Source: CAZQKW01 sp964594075 (GTDB taxonomy: Bacteria; Desulfobacterota; WTBG01; CAIYCZ01). Taken from it: a stretch of DNA of 44,089 bases. The stretch covers positions 1 through 44,089 of the forward strand of contig CAZQKW010000033.1 of NCBI GenBank assembly GCA_964594075.1, written 5' to 3'. Positions 9,739 to 17,146 of the stretch are shown here, in pieces; positions within the stretch are counted from its first letter, which is position 1; each line of letters starts with the position of its first letter. A program made the translations under genes and the position numbers. A model generated the notes under the pieces. It made no database searches. It was not told where the DNA came from and saw only the letters and a program-made list of their open reading frames with translations.

Positions 9739-9787
9739 AAACAGTGTTAAGACAAAGCCGCTATGCAACTCTGTCTTAACACTGTTT
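9739..9787 (-). terminator. 16-bp perfect hairpin, probable terminator after 9833
   Basis: Arms at 9739-9754 and 9772-9787 are perfect inverted repeats of 16 bp with a 17-base loop. On the minus strand the hairpin follows the stop of the beta-helix gene by about 45 bases, and its descending arm runs into TTTTACAG, a short U-tract. It most likely ends transcription of that gene. The arms contain TTAAGACA/TGTCTTAA, which resembles Pho half-sites facing each other, so an operator role is a second possibility. Confidence 0.55.
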
Positions 9788-9832
9788 ACCTACCATCAAA
9801 AAACGTAATGGCAAAATGATCTGTATGCGTAA

Positions 9833-11569
9833 TTAACACTGGGTCTCGCACGCCGGCTGACCGCAACCGCCACAACCGGGGTTCGGGTCGCACACATCGC
9901 CGATACCGTCGCCATCCGCATCAAGCTGCTTGTTGTTGCACTGATTCGGGCAGTTGTCGCACACATCGCCGAAACCATCTGAATCTGCATCTGACTGTGT
10001 CTTAATGCAGGTGCCAGTTGTTGAGCAGCCGCTCCAGCAGTCATTATCGGTGGTGCAGAGTTGGCCTGGTTTGGATGAATCCTGGGAGCATACGCCCTGC
10101 GCCGGTGCATTGGGTGTTCTTGGGCAGTTATCAAAATTATTCGCATATCCGTCAGCATCTATGTCGCCATATCCGGTCCATTTCTTCTTGGTCCAGTCAT
10201 CGGCTGGGGTAACGTTGCTTACCGCGCCAATGAACGTGGTGTTCTCAATGTACGAGCTGCAGTCACCAGAACTGGGCTTTTCTGCCACCGGCACGGTTCC
10301 ATTGACAGCCGGAGAATTTGCAGCGGGACGGAAATCCGGATTGTCGAAATTCTTTGATGTGATCAGGGGGTCAACTTCCGCATTGTTTGTGTAGCATGCT
10401 TCACCGGGATCCAGTGATCCGTAGTTTACACAGGTCATAAACTCTCTGGTGGTATGGCTCATGGGGGGGACTTCGCCAGCATCCGGTGCAAAATTTGGGG
10501 TGTTGTTGTAGAAAATGTTGTTGTCAACCACCAGCCGCAGAGCATCTGCCCGCTGCATGGTTTCAAAATTAGTAAAATCAATGCCGTCAGCCTTGAAATC
10601 TGTGACAATGGAATTTCTTATGTCGCCTGCTGTGCCGCGGCGCAGTCTATAACCTTCGTTACCCAAAGTTTTCTGACCGATAAAGGTCATGTTGTAAAGC
10701 ACCGGGTCTGAATAGGGAATGGCATTATGACCGCCCTCTTGCCCGTCTGCTTCAATACCATTGTCGCACTCATCAGACTTCTGGTGCGCGATTACAAACT
10801 GGCTGCAGCCGCGCCATCCAAAAGTCCAGTCAAAACTATCATCTGCAGAGCCCTGGGAAATGGCATACTTCATGTTGTTGGTGCCGCCGAAAAACTCGAT
10901 CCCGTCATCATTGGCCATGTAGACATGTACACCCTCTATTATTGTGCCGCGTCCAACGCCCTGCATAGCGATACCATTAAATTCGTTCTCAGCCGTGTAG
11001 CGGTAGCCTGTCCAATTGACCTGAAAGTTTCTCATGGTGCCGCTGTTGTCATTCTCATTACAGTCACCGCCGTAGCAGTGATCTGCATCGCAGCAGTTCG
11101 GATTTCCTGCTGCTGTACACGTTGCTTGGACTGCGCAACTCGCGTCGCACGGAGCTGGTGTGCAGCCATAGGTGCCGGGAACACCTTCGCTTTCTGCTGT
11201 GCCAGAAGTCAGGTTTAAGGATGAATACCCGTTGATGATAAGTCCGCCCCAGTCGCCGCGGGCTTTAACTTTCTGGTTACTGGTAAAAATTACCGGATTG
11301 TCAATAGTGCCATTGATGTTAAGTTTACCGCCGCGCAGCACTGCCAGGGCGCCGATGGTTTCTTTTTCGCCATAGACCGTTACGCCGGCGCTGATGTTCA
11401 ACGTTGCCCCTGATTGCACGATTACCGGACCTCGCAACAATACATCCTTATTCCAGGTAACATTACCGGTGATATTTCCCTGCACCACCACAACGGCAAA
11501 GCTCGGTGTGCCGGTCAGCATAATCGCTGAAGCCAGAACAATTAAACTGATTGTTAATTTCTTCTTCAT
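9833..11569 (-). CDS. Exported beta-helix surface protein with TSP3-like Ca-binding repeats
   Basis: A 578-residue secreted protein and the first of three paralogues in the window. A signal peptide ends near residue 25 (PSFA). Residues 26-450 form the shared domain, recognisable by VLLRGPV, DWGGLIINGYS, DDGIEFFGGT and DDSFDWTFGWRG; it is probably a right-handed beta-helix. It carries a private Cys-rich insert at about 135-175. The C-terminal 110 residues hold thrombospondin type 3-like repeats (DxDxDGxGDVCDNCP) that should bind calcium, ending in a Cys-rich tail. Unlike its paralogues it lacks MopE repeats and the CFI-box-like end. GGAGGAAAAG precedes the ATG. A six-repeat Pho-type box lies 300 bases upstream. 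Surface capture of phosphate or phosphoesters for the TonB receptor is an inference from shared regulation. Confidence 0.75.
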   Translation of the reverse strand: MKKKLTISLIVLASAIMLTGTPSFAVVVVQGNITGNVTWNKDVLLRGPVIVQSGATLNISAGVTVYGEKETIGALAVLRGGKLNINGTIDNPVIFTSNQKVKARGDWGGLIINGYSSLNLTSGTAESEGVPGTYGCTPAPCDASCAVQATCTAAGNPNCCDADHCYGGDCNENDNSGTMRNFQVNWTGYRYTAENEFNGIAMQGVGRGTIIEGVHVYMANDDGIEFFGGTNNMKYAISQGSADDSFDWTFGWRGCSQFVIAHQKSDECDNGIEADGQEGGHNAIPYSDPVLYNMTFIGQKTLGNEGYRLRRGTAGDIRNSIVTDFKADGIDFTNFETMQRADALRLVVDNNIFYNNTPNFAPDAGEVPPMSHTTREFMTCVNYGSLDPGEACYTNNAEVDPLITSKNFDNPDFRPAANSPAVNGTVPVAEKPSSGDCSSYIENTTFIGAVSNVTPADDWTKKKWTGYGDIDADGYANNFDNCPRTPNAPAQGVCSQDSSKPGQLCTTDNDCWSGCSTTGTCIKTQSDADSDGFGDVCDNCPNQCNNKQLDADGDGIGDVCDPNPGCGGCGQPACETQC

Positions 11570-11648
11570 TACTTTTCCTCCAATCTTTTTGGTATAAATT
11601 GTTTTCTAATTTTTGAGGTTATAACTCAAGTTTGTCCTTTCCCAAAAA

Positions 11649-11684
11649 ATCTATTCCCTTCTTATTTGTATCTATTCCCTTCTT
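11649..11684 (-). repeat. Tandem 15-bp repeat in the leader of 9833-11569
   Basis: Identical 15-bp units at 11649-11663 and 11670-11684, period 21. In the minus-strand transcript each reads AAGAAGGGAATAGAT. They lie in the about 300-base untranslated leader between the Pho-type promoter and the beta-helix gene. An imperfect palindrome at 11723-11744 lies in the same leader. Two GGGA-bearing copies could be sites for an RNA-binding regulator such as a CsrA-type protein, but that is speculation. Confidence 0.45.
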
Positions 11685-11875
11685 TTTTTACACCCCCTTT
11701 CCATTTGGTTACCTTCTTCCGCTTAGAATGCATTGCATTTCTAAACAGCTTTTCCTGTTGCGCACGGGTCTGCTTACATTAAAAAAATAATCGCAAGCTA
11801 TGTCGTGCACTGCGAAAGCCCCCTGTTTGATGATAGCTATCAGTGTATTACCGGGCTTTTGGGCTTTTGACGGCT

Positions 11876-11942
11876 ATTGTAAAATTTCAAAGTTAAGAAA
11901 ATATAAACGGCAAATGAAAAAATGGTTAATATGTGGTTAAGA
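11876..11942 (-). promoter_or_regulatory. Pho-type box and -10 for 9833-11569
   Basis: On the minus strand, half-sites in 11-bp register are TCTTAAC (11942-11936), TATTAAC (11931-11925), TTTTCAT (11920-11914), CGTTTAT (11909-11903) and TCTTAAC (11898-11892). The -10 TACAAT (11881-11876) starts 50 bp after the second half-site. The extra upstream half-site makes this the longest array in the window. It is back to back with the plus-strand box at 11945. Confidence 0.8.
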
Positions 11943-11944
11943 GT

Positions 11945-12000
11945 TTTTCACTAATAATTAACTGACTATTTATTTTTAGTTAACAAAGCGAATTTAAAAC
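11945..12000 (+). promoter_or_regulatory. Pho-type box and -10 for 12247-14430
   Basis: Half-sites TTTTCAC (11945), AATTAAC (11956), TATTTAT (11967) and AGTTAAC (11978) repeat every 11 bp, and the -10 TAAAAC lies at 11995-12000, 50 bp after the first half-site. It faces away from the minus-strand box at 11876-11942, only two bases apart, so one cluster of bound regulators could drive two divergent surface-protein genes. Confidence 0.8.
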
Positions 12001-12246
12001 CTCATCCCAATCAATAATGGAACAATCAGGATCAGGGCTGCTGTTCAAACTGTACCGACGAGGATTGTTCGCGATTGTTTTTCATGACGCCATAGGGAGA
12101 TATTAAGGTAGCGGTTAAGAAGAAAGGAGGTGCAATACAAAAAGAGGAGATTCGGAGCTTTAGTTATTAAGTGGTATATGGTGGTATAACATTGGACACT
12201 TAGCAGTAATAACAAGGACGTAAAAGGTAAAAAGGAGAAAGAGATT
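12001..12246 (+). other. Long leader of beta-helix gene 12247
   Basis: About 240 untranslated bases follow the predicted start site. The leader holds a strong ribosome-site-like sequence, AAAGGAGGTG at about 12123-12132, that is 115 bases from the real start and followed by no convincing reading frame. Similar GGAGGTG elements occur in the leaders of the genes at 24494 and 28184. The true ribosome site is AAGGAGAAAG just before 12247. Confidence 0.45.
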
Positions 12247-14430
12247 ATGAAAAAATTAATGTTTATTTTTATTGCAGGGATTCTGATGGCCTTCATATCA
12301 GGCACTCAGGGATATTCCCAGACGGTTGTGCAGGGTGATATTACCGCCGACACAACGTGGTCATCGGATGTGCTGCTGCGGGGCCCGGTATTTGTGCGTA
12401 AACCGGCAACGCTCACAGTCCAGGCTGGCGTGACCGTAAAAGGTGAAAAAAGCACGTTGGGCGCACTGATTATAGAACAGGGCGCAAAATTGATTGCCGT
12501 CGGCACTGAGAATAATCCGGTGGTATTCACGAGCGACCAGCCTGAAGGACAGCGCAAACGCGCTGATTGGGGCGGACTTATCATTAACGGCTACAGCCCT
12601 CTTAATACCGGTACCTATGCGTGGGGCGAGGGCGATACCGGATATTACGGCTGTGATGGCAATACGCACGGAGTTAATGATTGCAATGTAAATGACAATA
12701 GCGGGACTCTGCGGTATGTTCGTGTTGAATACGGCGGCATACAGTTCAGCCCGGATAATGAGCTGAATGGAATTGCCTTGCAGGGGACCGGGTCAGGAAC
12801 AACCCTTGATCATATTCAAATTCATTACAGCAAAGACGACGGACTTGAGTTCTTCGGCGGCACCACGAACGTAAAATATATCCTTTTAACAGGTATTGCT
12901 GACGACTGTTTTGACTGGACGCATGGCTGGCGCGGCAGCGCCCAGTTTGTTGTGACCCAGCACCAATGTGATGTCGCTGACTGCGACAAGGGTATTGAAG
13001 CGGACAATCTTGCCAATAATTATGATGCCCAGCCCCGTTCTAATCCCACCCTGTATAATTTTACCCTGATAGGCGATCCGATCAATGGCAATAAGACGGT
13101 CAGCACTAATGGCCTGACACCTCGCCGCGGCACAGGCGCTACCATCAGAAATTTTATTGTGCAGGGTTTCAACCGATCGGGCATTGACATTGATAACCTG
13201 AATACTTTTCAGCAGGCGCAGAATGGCACCCTGACGGTGTCTAACAGCATCTGGTGGATGAATGCTAATAATTCCCAGAATTTTTATGATGATGCCGACG
13301 ACAATGAAAAAGATTCGATTCCATTTACCACCAAACAGTTTATGACCAGCATGATGCAGCATAACCTGGAGGCAGATCCACTACTGGCAAATCCCTATGA
13401 CTGGCATGATCCTGATTTTCGCCCTGCGGCAAATTCGCCGGCAGTAAACGGCGCGGTTCCGGTTGCAGCACCGCCGCCAGGTAATACCTTTATTGTTGCA
13501 ACCAATTATATCGGTGCCATTGACCCCGCTGGCGACGACTGGACCAGGAAGCCGTGGACGACATTTGGCGCTCGGCAGGAGACAACGACCACAACGACGG
13601 CGCAATCTAATACGACAACGACGGTACCGACTAATACCACAACTTCTGTGCTATCGACCACCACGACACCCGCAGTCTCAACCACAACGTCGGTTTCTGC
13701 AAACTGCACTGACAATGACAAAGATGGATATAATAAAGAAGGCGGGCAGTGCGGTGCTGTGGACTGTAACGACAACAATGCCCTAATTCATCCCAACGCG
13801 GCCGAAATTTGCAATGGCGTGGATGACAACTGCGATGGGGATGTTGATGAGGGCGTGCAGAATGTTTATTTTCGGGATGCGGACGGCGATGGCTTTGGTT
13901 TTGCGTTAATGTCAACGACTGGGTGTGCCACGCCCAGCGGATATGTTGAAGACAATACCGACTGCGCTGATGATGATGCGGCGATACATCCTGCCGCCGA
14001 AGAACTGTGCCGCGACAATAAAGACAACAACTGTAACGGCGAGATTGATGAAGACTGCAAACTGTGTGCGTCATCAAAAATGCTGGGAGCAGCGCATCCG
14101 CACCTTGAGATATTGCGTCAGTTTCGCGATACCGTTATGGCGCGCAGTTTAAAGGGCAGAATTTACACCAAACTCTATTACTTTTACAGCGATCAGGTGT
14201 CGGCAATTCTTGATTCTGATCCGCTTCTCAGAGAACAGGCAGCGGCGCTGCTTGCGAGCGCAATCCCCTCTGCGGAAGCAGCGCTTCAATCTAAAACCAT
14301 TGTGCTGAATGATGCCCAAAAGGCGCAGGCCCTTGCAGTGCTTAACAAACTCGGCAAACAGGCAAGCGTGGGGCTGCGGTTGGTGATATTAAAAGTCAAA
14401 AGCGATATAAAGAAAGGATCAGTGCTTTAA
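12247..14430 (+). CDS. Exported beta-helix surface protein with MopE repeats and CFI-box-like C-terminus
   Basis: A 727-residue secreted protein paralogous to 9833-11569 and 24494-26368. A signal peptide covers about residues 1-25. The beta-helix-type domain spans 26-440 (VLLRGPVFV, DWGGLIINGYS, DDGLEFFGGT, FDWTHGWRG). A Thr-rich linker follows at about 441-480. Residues 482-605 carry three MopE-type repeats (Cu-binding_MopE family pattern, DCNDNN...HPNAAEICNGVDDNCDGDVDEG). The last 120 residues contain LRQFRDTVMARSLKGRIYTKLYYFYS, which matches the LRxFRD...GR...YYxYS pattern of CFI-box C-terminal domains, although the CFI box itself has become CASSKML. It is driven by its own Pho-type box. 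A role as an outer-surface binding protein serving the TonB receptor is inferred from shared control and the paralogue inside the receptor operon. Confidence 0.78.
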   Translation: MKKLMFIFIAGILMAFISGTQGYSQTVVQGDITADTTWSSDVLLRGPVFVRKPATLTVQAGVTVKGEKSTLGALIIEQGAKLIAVGTENNPVVFTSDQPEGQRKRADWGGLIINGYSPLNTGTYAWGEGDTGYYGCDGNTHGVNDCNVNDNSGTLRYVRVEYGGIQFSPDNELNGIALQGTGSGTTLDHIQIHYSKDDGLEFFGGTTNVKYILLTGIADDCFDWTHGWRGSAQFVVTQHQCDVADCDKGIEADNLANNYDAQPRSNPTLYNFTLIGDPINGNKTVSTNGLTPRRGTGATIRNFIVQGFNRSGIDIDNLNTFQQAQNGTLTVSNSIWWMNANNSQNFYDDADDNEKDSIPFTTKQFMTSMMQHNLEADPLLANPYDWHDPDFRPAANSPAVNGAVPVAAPPPGNTFIVATNYIGAIDPAGDDWTRKPWTTFGARQETTTTTTAQSNTTTTVPTNTTTSVLSTTTTPAVSTTTSVSANCTDNDKDGYNKEGGQCGAVDCNDNNALIHPNAAEICNGVDDNCDGDVDEGVQNVYFRDADGDGFGFALMSTTGCATPSGYVEDNTDCADDDAAIHPAAEELCRDNKDNNCNGEIDEDCKLCASSKMLGAAHPHLEILRQFRDTVMARSLKGRIYTKLYYFYSDQVSAILDSDPLLREQAAALLASAIPSAEAALQSKTIVLNDAQKAQALAVLNKLGKQASVGLRLVILKVKSDIKKGSVL

Positions 14431-14460
14431 TTAAAATAAAACATTGTGCGCATGATCCGG

Positions 14461-14513
14461 TAATTGCCGGCAACACTGCTTGGTTAGGCACGTTTGCCGG
14501 CAATTATTTTTTT
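14461..14513 (+). terminator. Rho-independent terminator
   Basis: A perfect 13-bp stem (14461-14473 with 14494-14506, TAATTGCCGGCAA and its complement) is followed at once by seven T residues (14507-14513). It ends the transcript of the beta-helix gene 12247-14430 before the convergent MFS gene. Confidence 0.9.
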
Positions 14514-14567
14514 GCTGCGGCCAGATAAATAGGGGAACAGATAGTGTGGAAAATCGGTTAATACATT

Positions 14568-15815
14568 TTAACCCGTTTCTTCTTTGACAAAAAATAATAT
14601 AATTCCGCCTGCTATAAACAGGATTGCAATAGCGGCTATCCCCATCCGGGGGCTATTCGTAAGTCTGCCGACCAGACCCAGCAGTGCCGGGCCGATTATG
14701 ACGGCGAATTTGCCCAGCATGTTATAGAAGCCGAAGAATTCACCGGCTTTTTCCCGGGGGATCAGCCGCGCATACAATGAGCGGCTCAATGCCTGAACCC
14801 CGCCCTGCACCAGACCGATTAAAACCGCCAGCGCATAAAATTCAGCTTTGTGTTTCATCATTATTGCCCATAAGACGACGACAAGATACACGCCGAGCCC
14901 GCCATAAATCGCGCGGCGCGTCCCTATCTGCTCGCCAAGCTTTCCATAGACAAGCGCGCTGGGAAACCCCACAAACTGGGTAATAAGCAGAGCCAACAAC
15001 AAATCAGTAAAAACAAAGCCCAGGGAGAGGCCATAGTCAACAGCCATGCGGATAATCGTGTCTATCCCGTCCATGTAAAACCAGTAGGCAAGCAGAAACA
15101 GAAAGATGTTTTTCATGGTGCGGATTTCACGGAACGTTGAATAAATCTGCCGTAAGCCGTCGCGAATCGGGCTGCGCGATTTTACATCACGTGCATATGC
15201 AGGTTCCGGGACAAACAGGATGAGCGGAATGGTAAACAGTGCCCACCATATGCCGACCAGAATGAAAGAGATTGTGACGGCTGATTCCTGATCTGCAACA
15301 CCGAATAGTTCCGGTTTCTGGGTTAACCAGATCGTAAAAGCAAACAACAGCCCGCCTCCCAGATACCCGAGGGCATACCCCAGCGCAGAAACCGCATCCA
15401 TCTTTTTTTTGCCCGCTACGCCCGGCAGCAACGCATCATAAAAAATATTGGCGCCGGAAAATCCGACTACCGACAGCATATACAGAATTGCGGCCATCTG
15501 CCAGTTGCCCTGCTGCACCCAGACGAGGCCAATTGTCATAACCGCACCGGTATAGGCAAACAAGACAAGAAATTTCTTTTTTGCCTGCCCCCGGTCCGCA
15601 ATCGCGCCCAGCACCGGCGCAAGCACGCCCATCACAAGACCGGAAAGCGCATTTGCCATCCCCAGTTGTGCGGTTGAAGCGGTCACCGCAGCGCCGGCGC
15701 TCCAGTACTGCTTAAAAAAGACCGGAAAGAACCCGGCCATGATTACCGTCACATAAGCGCTGTTGGCCCAGTCATACAGCGCCCATGACCAGACGGATTT
15801 TTTTTGGTCAGACAT
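14568..15815 (-). CDS. UMF1-family MFS transporter
   Basis: A 415-residue inner-membrane transporter with about 12 hydrophobic segments. The N-terminus SVWSWALYDWANSAYVTVI is the signature of the UMF1 (Atg22-like) branch of the major facilitator superfamily, and the length fits that family. Substrates of bacterial UMF1 proteins are generally unknown; amino-acid efflux is shown for the yeast relative. It stands alone: the gene to its left is convergent and the gene to its right divergent. No Pho-type box points towards it, so it may be a bystander in the phosphate locus. The ATG at 15815 follows AAAAAAGGTAAACC, a weak ribosome site. Confidence 0.85.
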   Translation of the reverse strand: MSDQKKSVWSWALYDWANSAYVTVIMAGFFPVFFKQYWSAGAAVTASTAQLGMANALSGLVMGVLAPVLGAIADRGQAKKKFLVLFAYTGAVMTIGLVWVQQGNWQMAAILYMLSVVGFSGANIFYDALLPGVAGKKKMDAVSALGYALGYLGGGLLFAFTIWLTQKPELFGVADQESAVTISFILVGIWWALFTIPLILFVPEPAYARDVKSRSPIRDGLRQIYSTFREIRTMKNIFLFLLAYWFYMDGIDTIIRMAVDYGLSLGFVFTDLLLALLITQFVGFPSALVYGKLGEQIGTRRAIYGGLGVYLVVVLWAIMMKHKAEFYALAVLIGLVQGGVQALSRSLYARLIPREKAGEFFGFYNMLGKFAVIIGPALLGLVGRLTNSPRMGIAAIAILFIAGGIILFFVKEETG

Positions 15816-15977
15816 ATCGGTTTACCTTTTTTCCGCTAAAAACTTTTTCGCTGCGAACGCTCCCTCGCAGTGCAAATAAATAATCCTTTTTTGAAAAAAC
15901 CCGCAAGTGATTTCTGTTCTTTTTTTCTCATAGCATGCGCCCACCACAAGCCCAACGCGACGCGCGGTACGCATCAC

Positions 15978-16033
15978 TTTTAACTGAAAATTAACACAAT
16001 CTTTATAATATCTTTGCAAAACAGCCATACATT
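15978..16033 (+). promoter_or_regulatory. Pho-type box and -10 for the sigma region 4 gene
   Basis: Half-sites TTTTAAC (15978), AATTAAC (15989), TCTTTAT (16000) and TCTTTGC (16011) in strict 11-bp register, with -10 TACATT at 16028-16033, exactly 50 bp after the first. Transcription should start near 16040, about 43 bases before the coding region at 16083. Confidence 0.78.
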
Positions 16034-16082
16034 CATCGTGTTATGCGCAGCCAAACCGTTGAAAAACAGGTCACCGAAAAAC

Positions 16083-16274
16083 ATGAGCAATAAAATTCCA
16101 GACATCCTTGCCACCGCCAACCAGCTCCCGGAAATTGAAAAAACAATTTTGCGTTTGTTTTTTCTGGAGGAAAAGACTCTGGATGAGATCGCAAGCATAC
16201 TCCAGCTTCGCCGGGAGCGGGTTCGCCAGTTGAAACAGAAAGCTCTCCGCAGAATAGAATTAATCAAAGATTAA
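16083..16274 (+). CDS. Stand-alone sigma-70 region 4 protein (63 aa)
   Basis: The whole 63-residue protein corresponds to region 4 of an RpoD-type sigma factor: a first helix (EIEKTILRLFFLEEKTLDEI) followed by the helix-turn-helix core TLDEIASILQLRRERVRQLKQKALRRI. There is no region 2 and no sign of a broken longer sigma gene upstream. I chose ATG 16083 because the only longer reading starts at a TTG inside the promoter. The ribosome site is weak (CCGAAAAAC). It has its own Pho-type box, and the promoter of the TonB operon overlaps its 3-prime end. PhoB activates transcription by contacting sigma region 4, so a free copy could bind PhoB or the core enzyme and modulate Pho promoters. That role is inference; a small DNA-binding regulator is the alternative. 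Confidence 0.7.
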   Translation: MSNKIPDILATANQLPEIEKTILRLFFLEEKTLDEIASILQLRRERVRQLKQKALRRIELIKD

Positions 16275-16313
16275 CACAAAATTTATATTTGCTTAACAAA
16301 CTGCCACTAAAAC
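16258..16313 (+). promoter_or_regulatory. Pho-type box and -10 for the TonB/receptor operon
   Basis: Half-sites AATTAAT (16258), GATTAAC (16269), AATTTAT (16280) and GCTTAAC (16291), 11 bp apart, with -10 TAAAAC at 16308-16313. The last two half-sites and their spacing are nearly identical to those of the box at 43802. The box overlaps the last 17 bases of the sigma region 4 gene. It should drive the long operon from 16388 to 27593. Confidence 0.82.
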
Positions 16314-16387
16314 AGGCTGCATAGCATGGGGGTGTAGCATCCGGTGCAGGTTACTGCGCTTTATAACTTTCATAAACGAGGTATGAA

Positions 16388-17146
16388 ATGGGTTTATCTG
16401 CAAAGAGCATTCTGCTGTTTTTAATGTTTGTCCTGGTAGCAGGCTGGCCGGCACATGCAGAACAGCCTGATACCATTGTCAACACCATAGACAAAACCAT
16501 TAAAACCCGTAAGGAAACGGTTAAAAAATTGTCAGAGTGGCAGGCGCAAAAGGAGCGTATGAAAGCAAAATACTATCAGCTCAAGGAAGCCCTGGAGGTT
16601 ACAAATGTTGAGATAGCGCATATGCGGGAAATCGTTGCCAAACAGGACGCATACATAGCCCGCACTAACAATAAAATAATCGAAATGGAAAAAATGCGTC
16701 AAGCGTTAGTGCCGTATCTCAATGAAGTCGTTGCCCGCATGGAGGAACATATTAATACTGATCTGCCGTTTCTGCGCCAAGAACGCGCCGATCGTGTCGC
16801 CAATCTCAAAGCGATACTGGCTGATCCGGAAGTAACCCTGGCTGAAAAATTACGTCGGGTGTTTGAAGGTCTGCGCGTTGAAATGGATTATGGCAAATCG
16901 GTTGAAACCACCAAGGAAGAAATCATCTACCAGGGGCAAAAACTGGCAGTGCACGTGCTCAGACTGGGACGCACCGCCCTGCTTATGCAGACGCTGGACG
17001 AGCAGGAGGTTGGAATTTACAACGGAAAAGAGTGGGAAAAACTACCTTCCCGCTATGCGCCGGAAATTAAAAAAGCAATGGATATTACCCAACGGCGCCG
17101 ACCCGTTGATTTCGTTAATTTGCCACTCCGGGGGAGCATTCAGTGA
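16388..17146 (+). CDS. DUF3450-type periplasmic TonB-system protein
   Basis: A 252-residue exported protein. A signal peptide ends near residue 24 (PAHA). Residues 30-120 form a long coiled coil (TIKTRKETVKKLSEWQAQKERMK and on), and the C-terminal half is an alpha/beta region ending around residue 245. Length, coiled coil and position as first gene before a TtpC-like ExbB match DUF3450 proteins, which head the TonB2-type clusters known in Vibrio and Shewanella. The family probably helps the TonB complex reach or switch on the receptor; its mechanism is not well defined. Its stop overlaps the next start by four bases (GTGA). It is first in the operon driven by the Pho-type box at 16258. Confidence 0.78.
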   Translation: MGLSAKSILLFLMFVLVAGWPAHAEQPDTIVNTIDKTIKTRKETVKKLSEWQAQKERMKAKYYQLKEALEVTNVEIAHMREIVAKQDAYIARTNNKIIEMEKMRQALVPYLNEVVARMEEHINTDLPFLRQERADRVANLKAILADPEVTLAEKLRRVFEGLRVEMDYGKSVETTKEEIIYQGQKLAVHVLRLGRTALLMQTLDEQEVGIYNGKEWEKLPSRYAPEIKKAMDITQRRRPVDFVNLPLRGSIQ

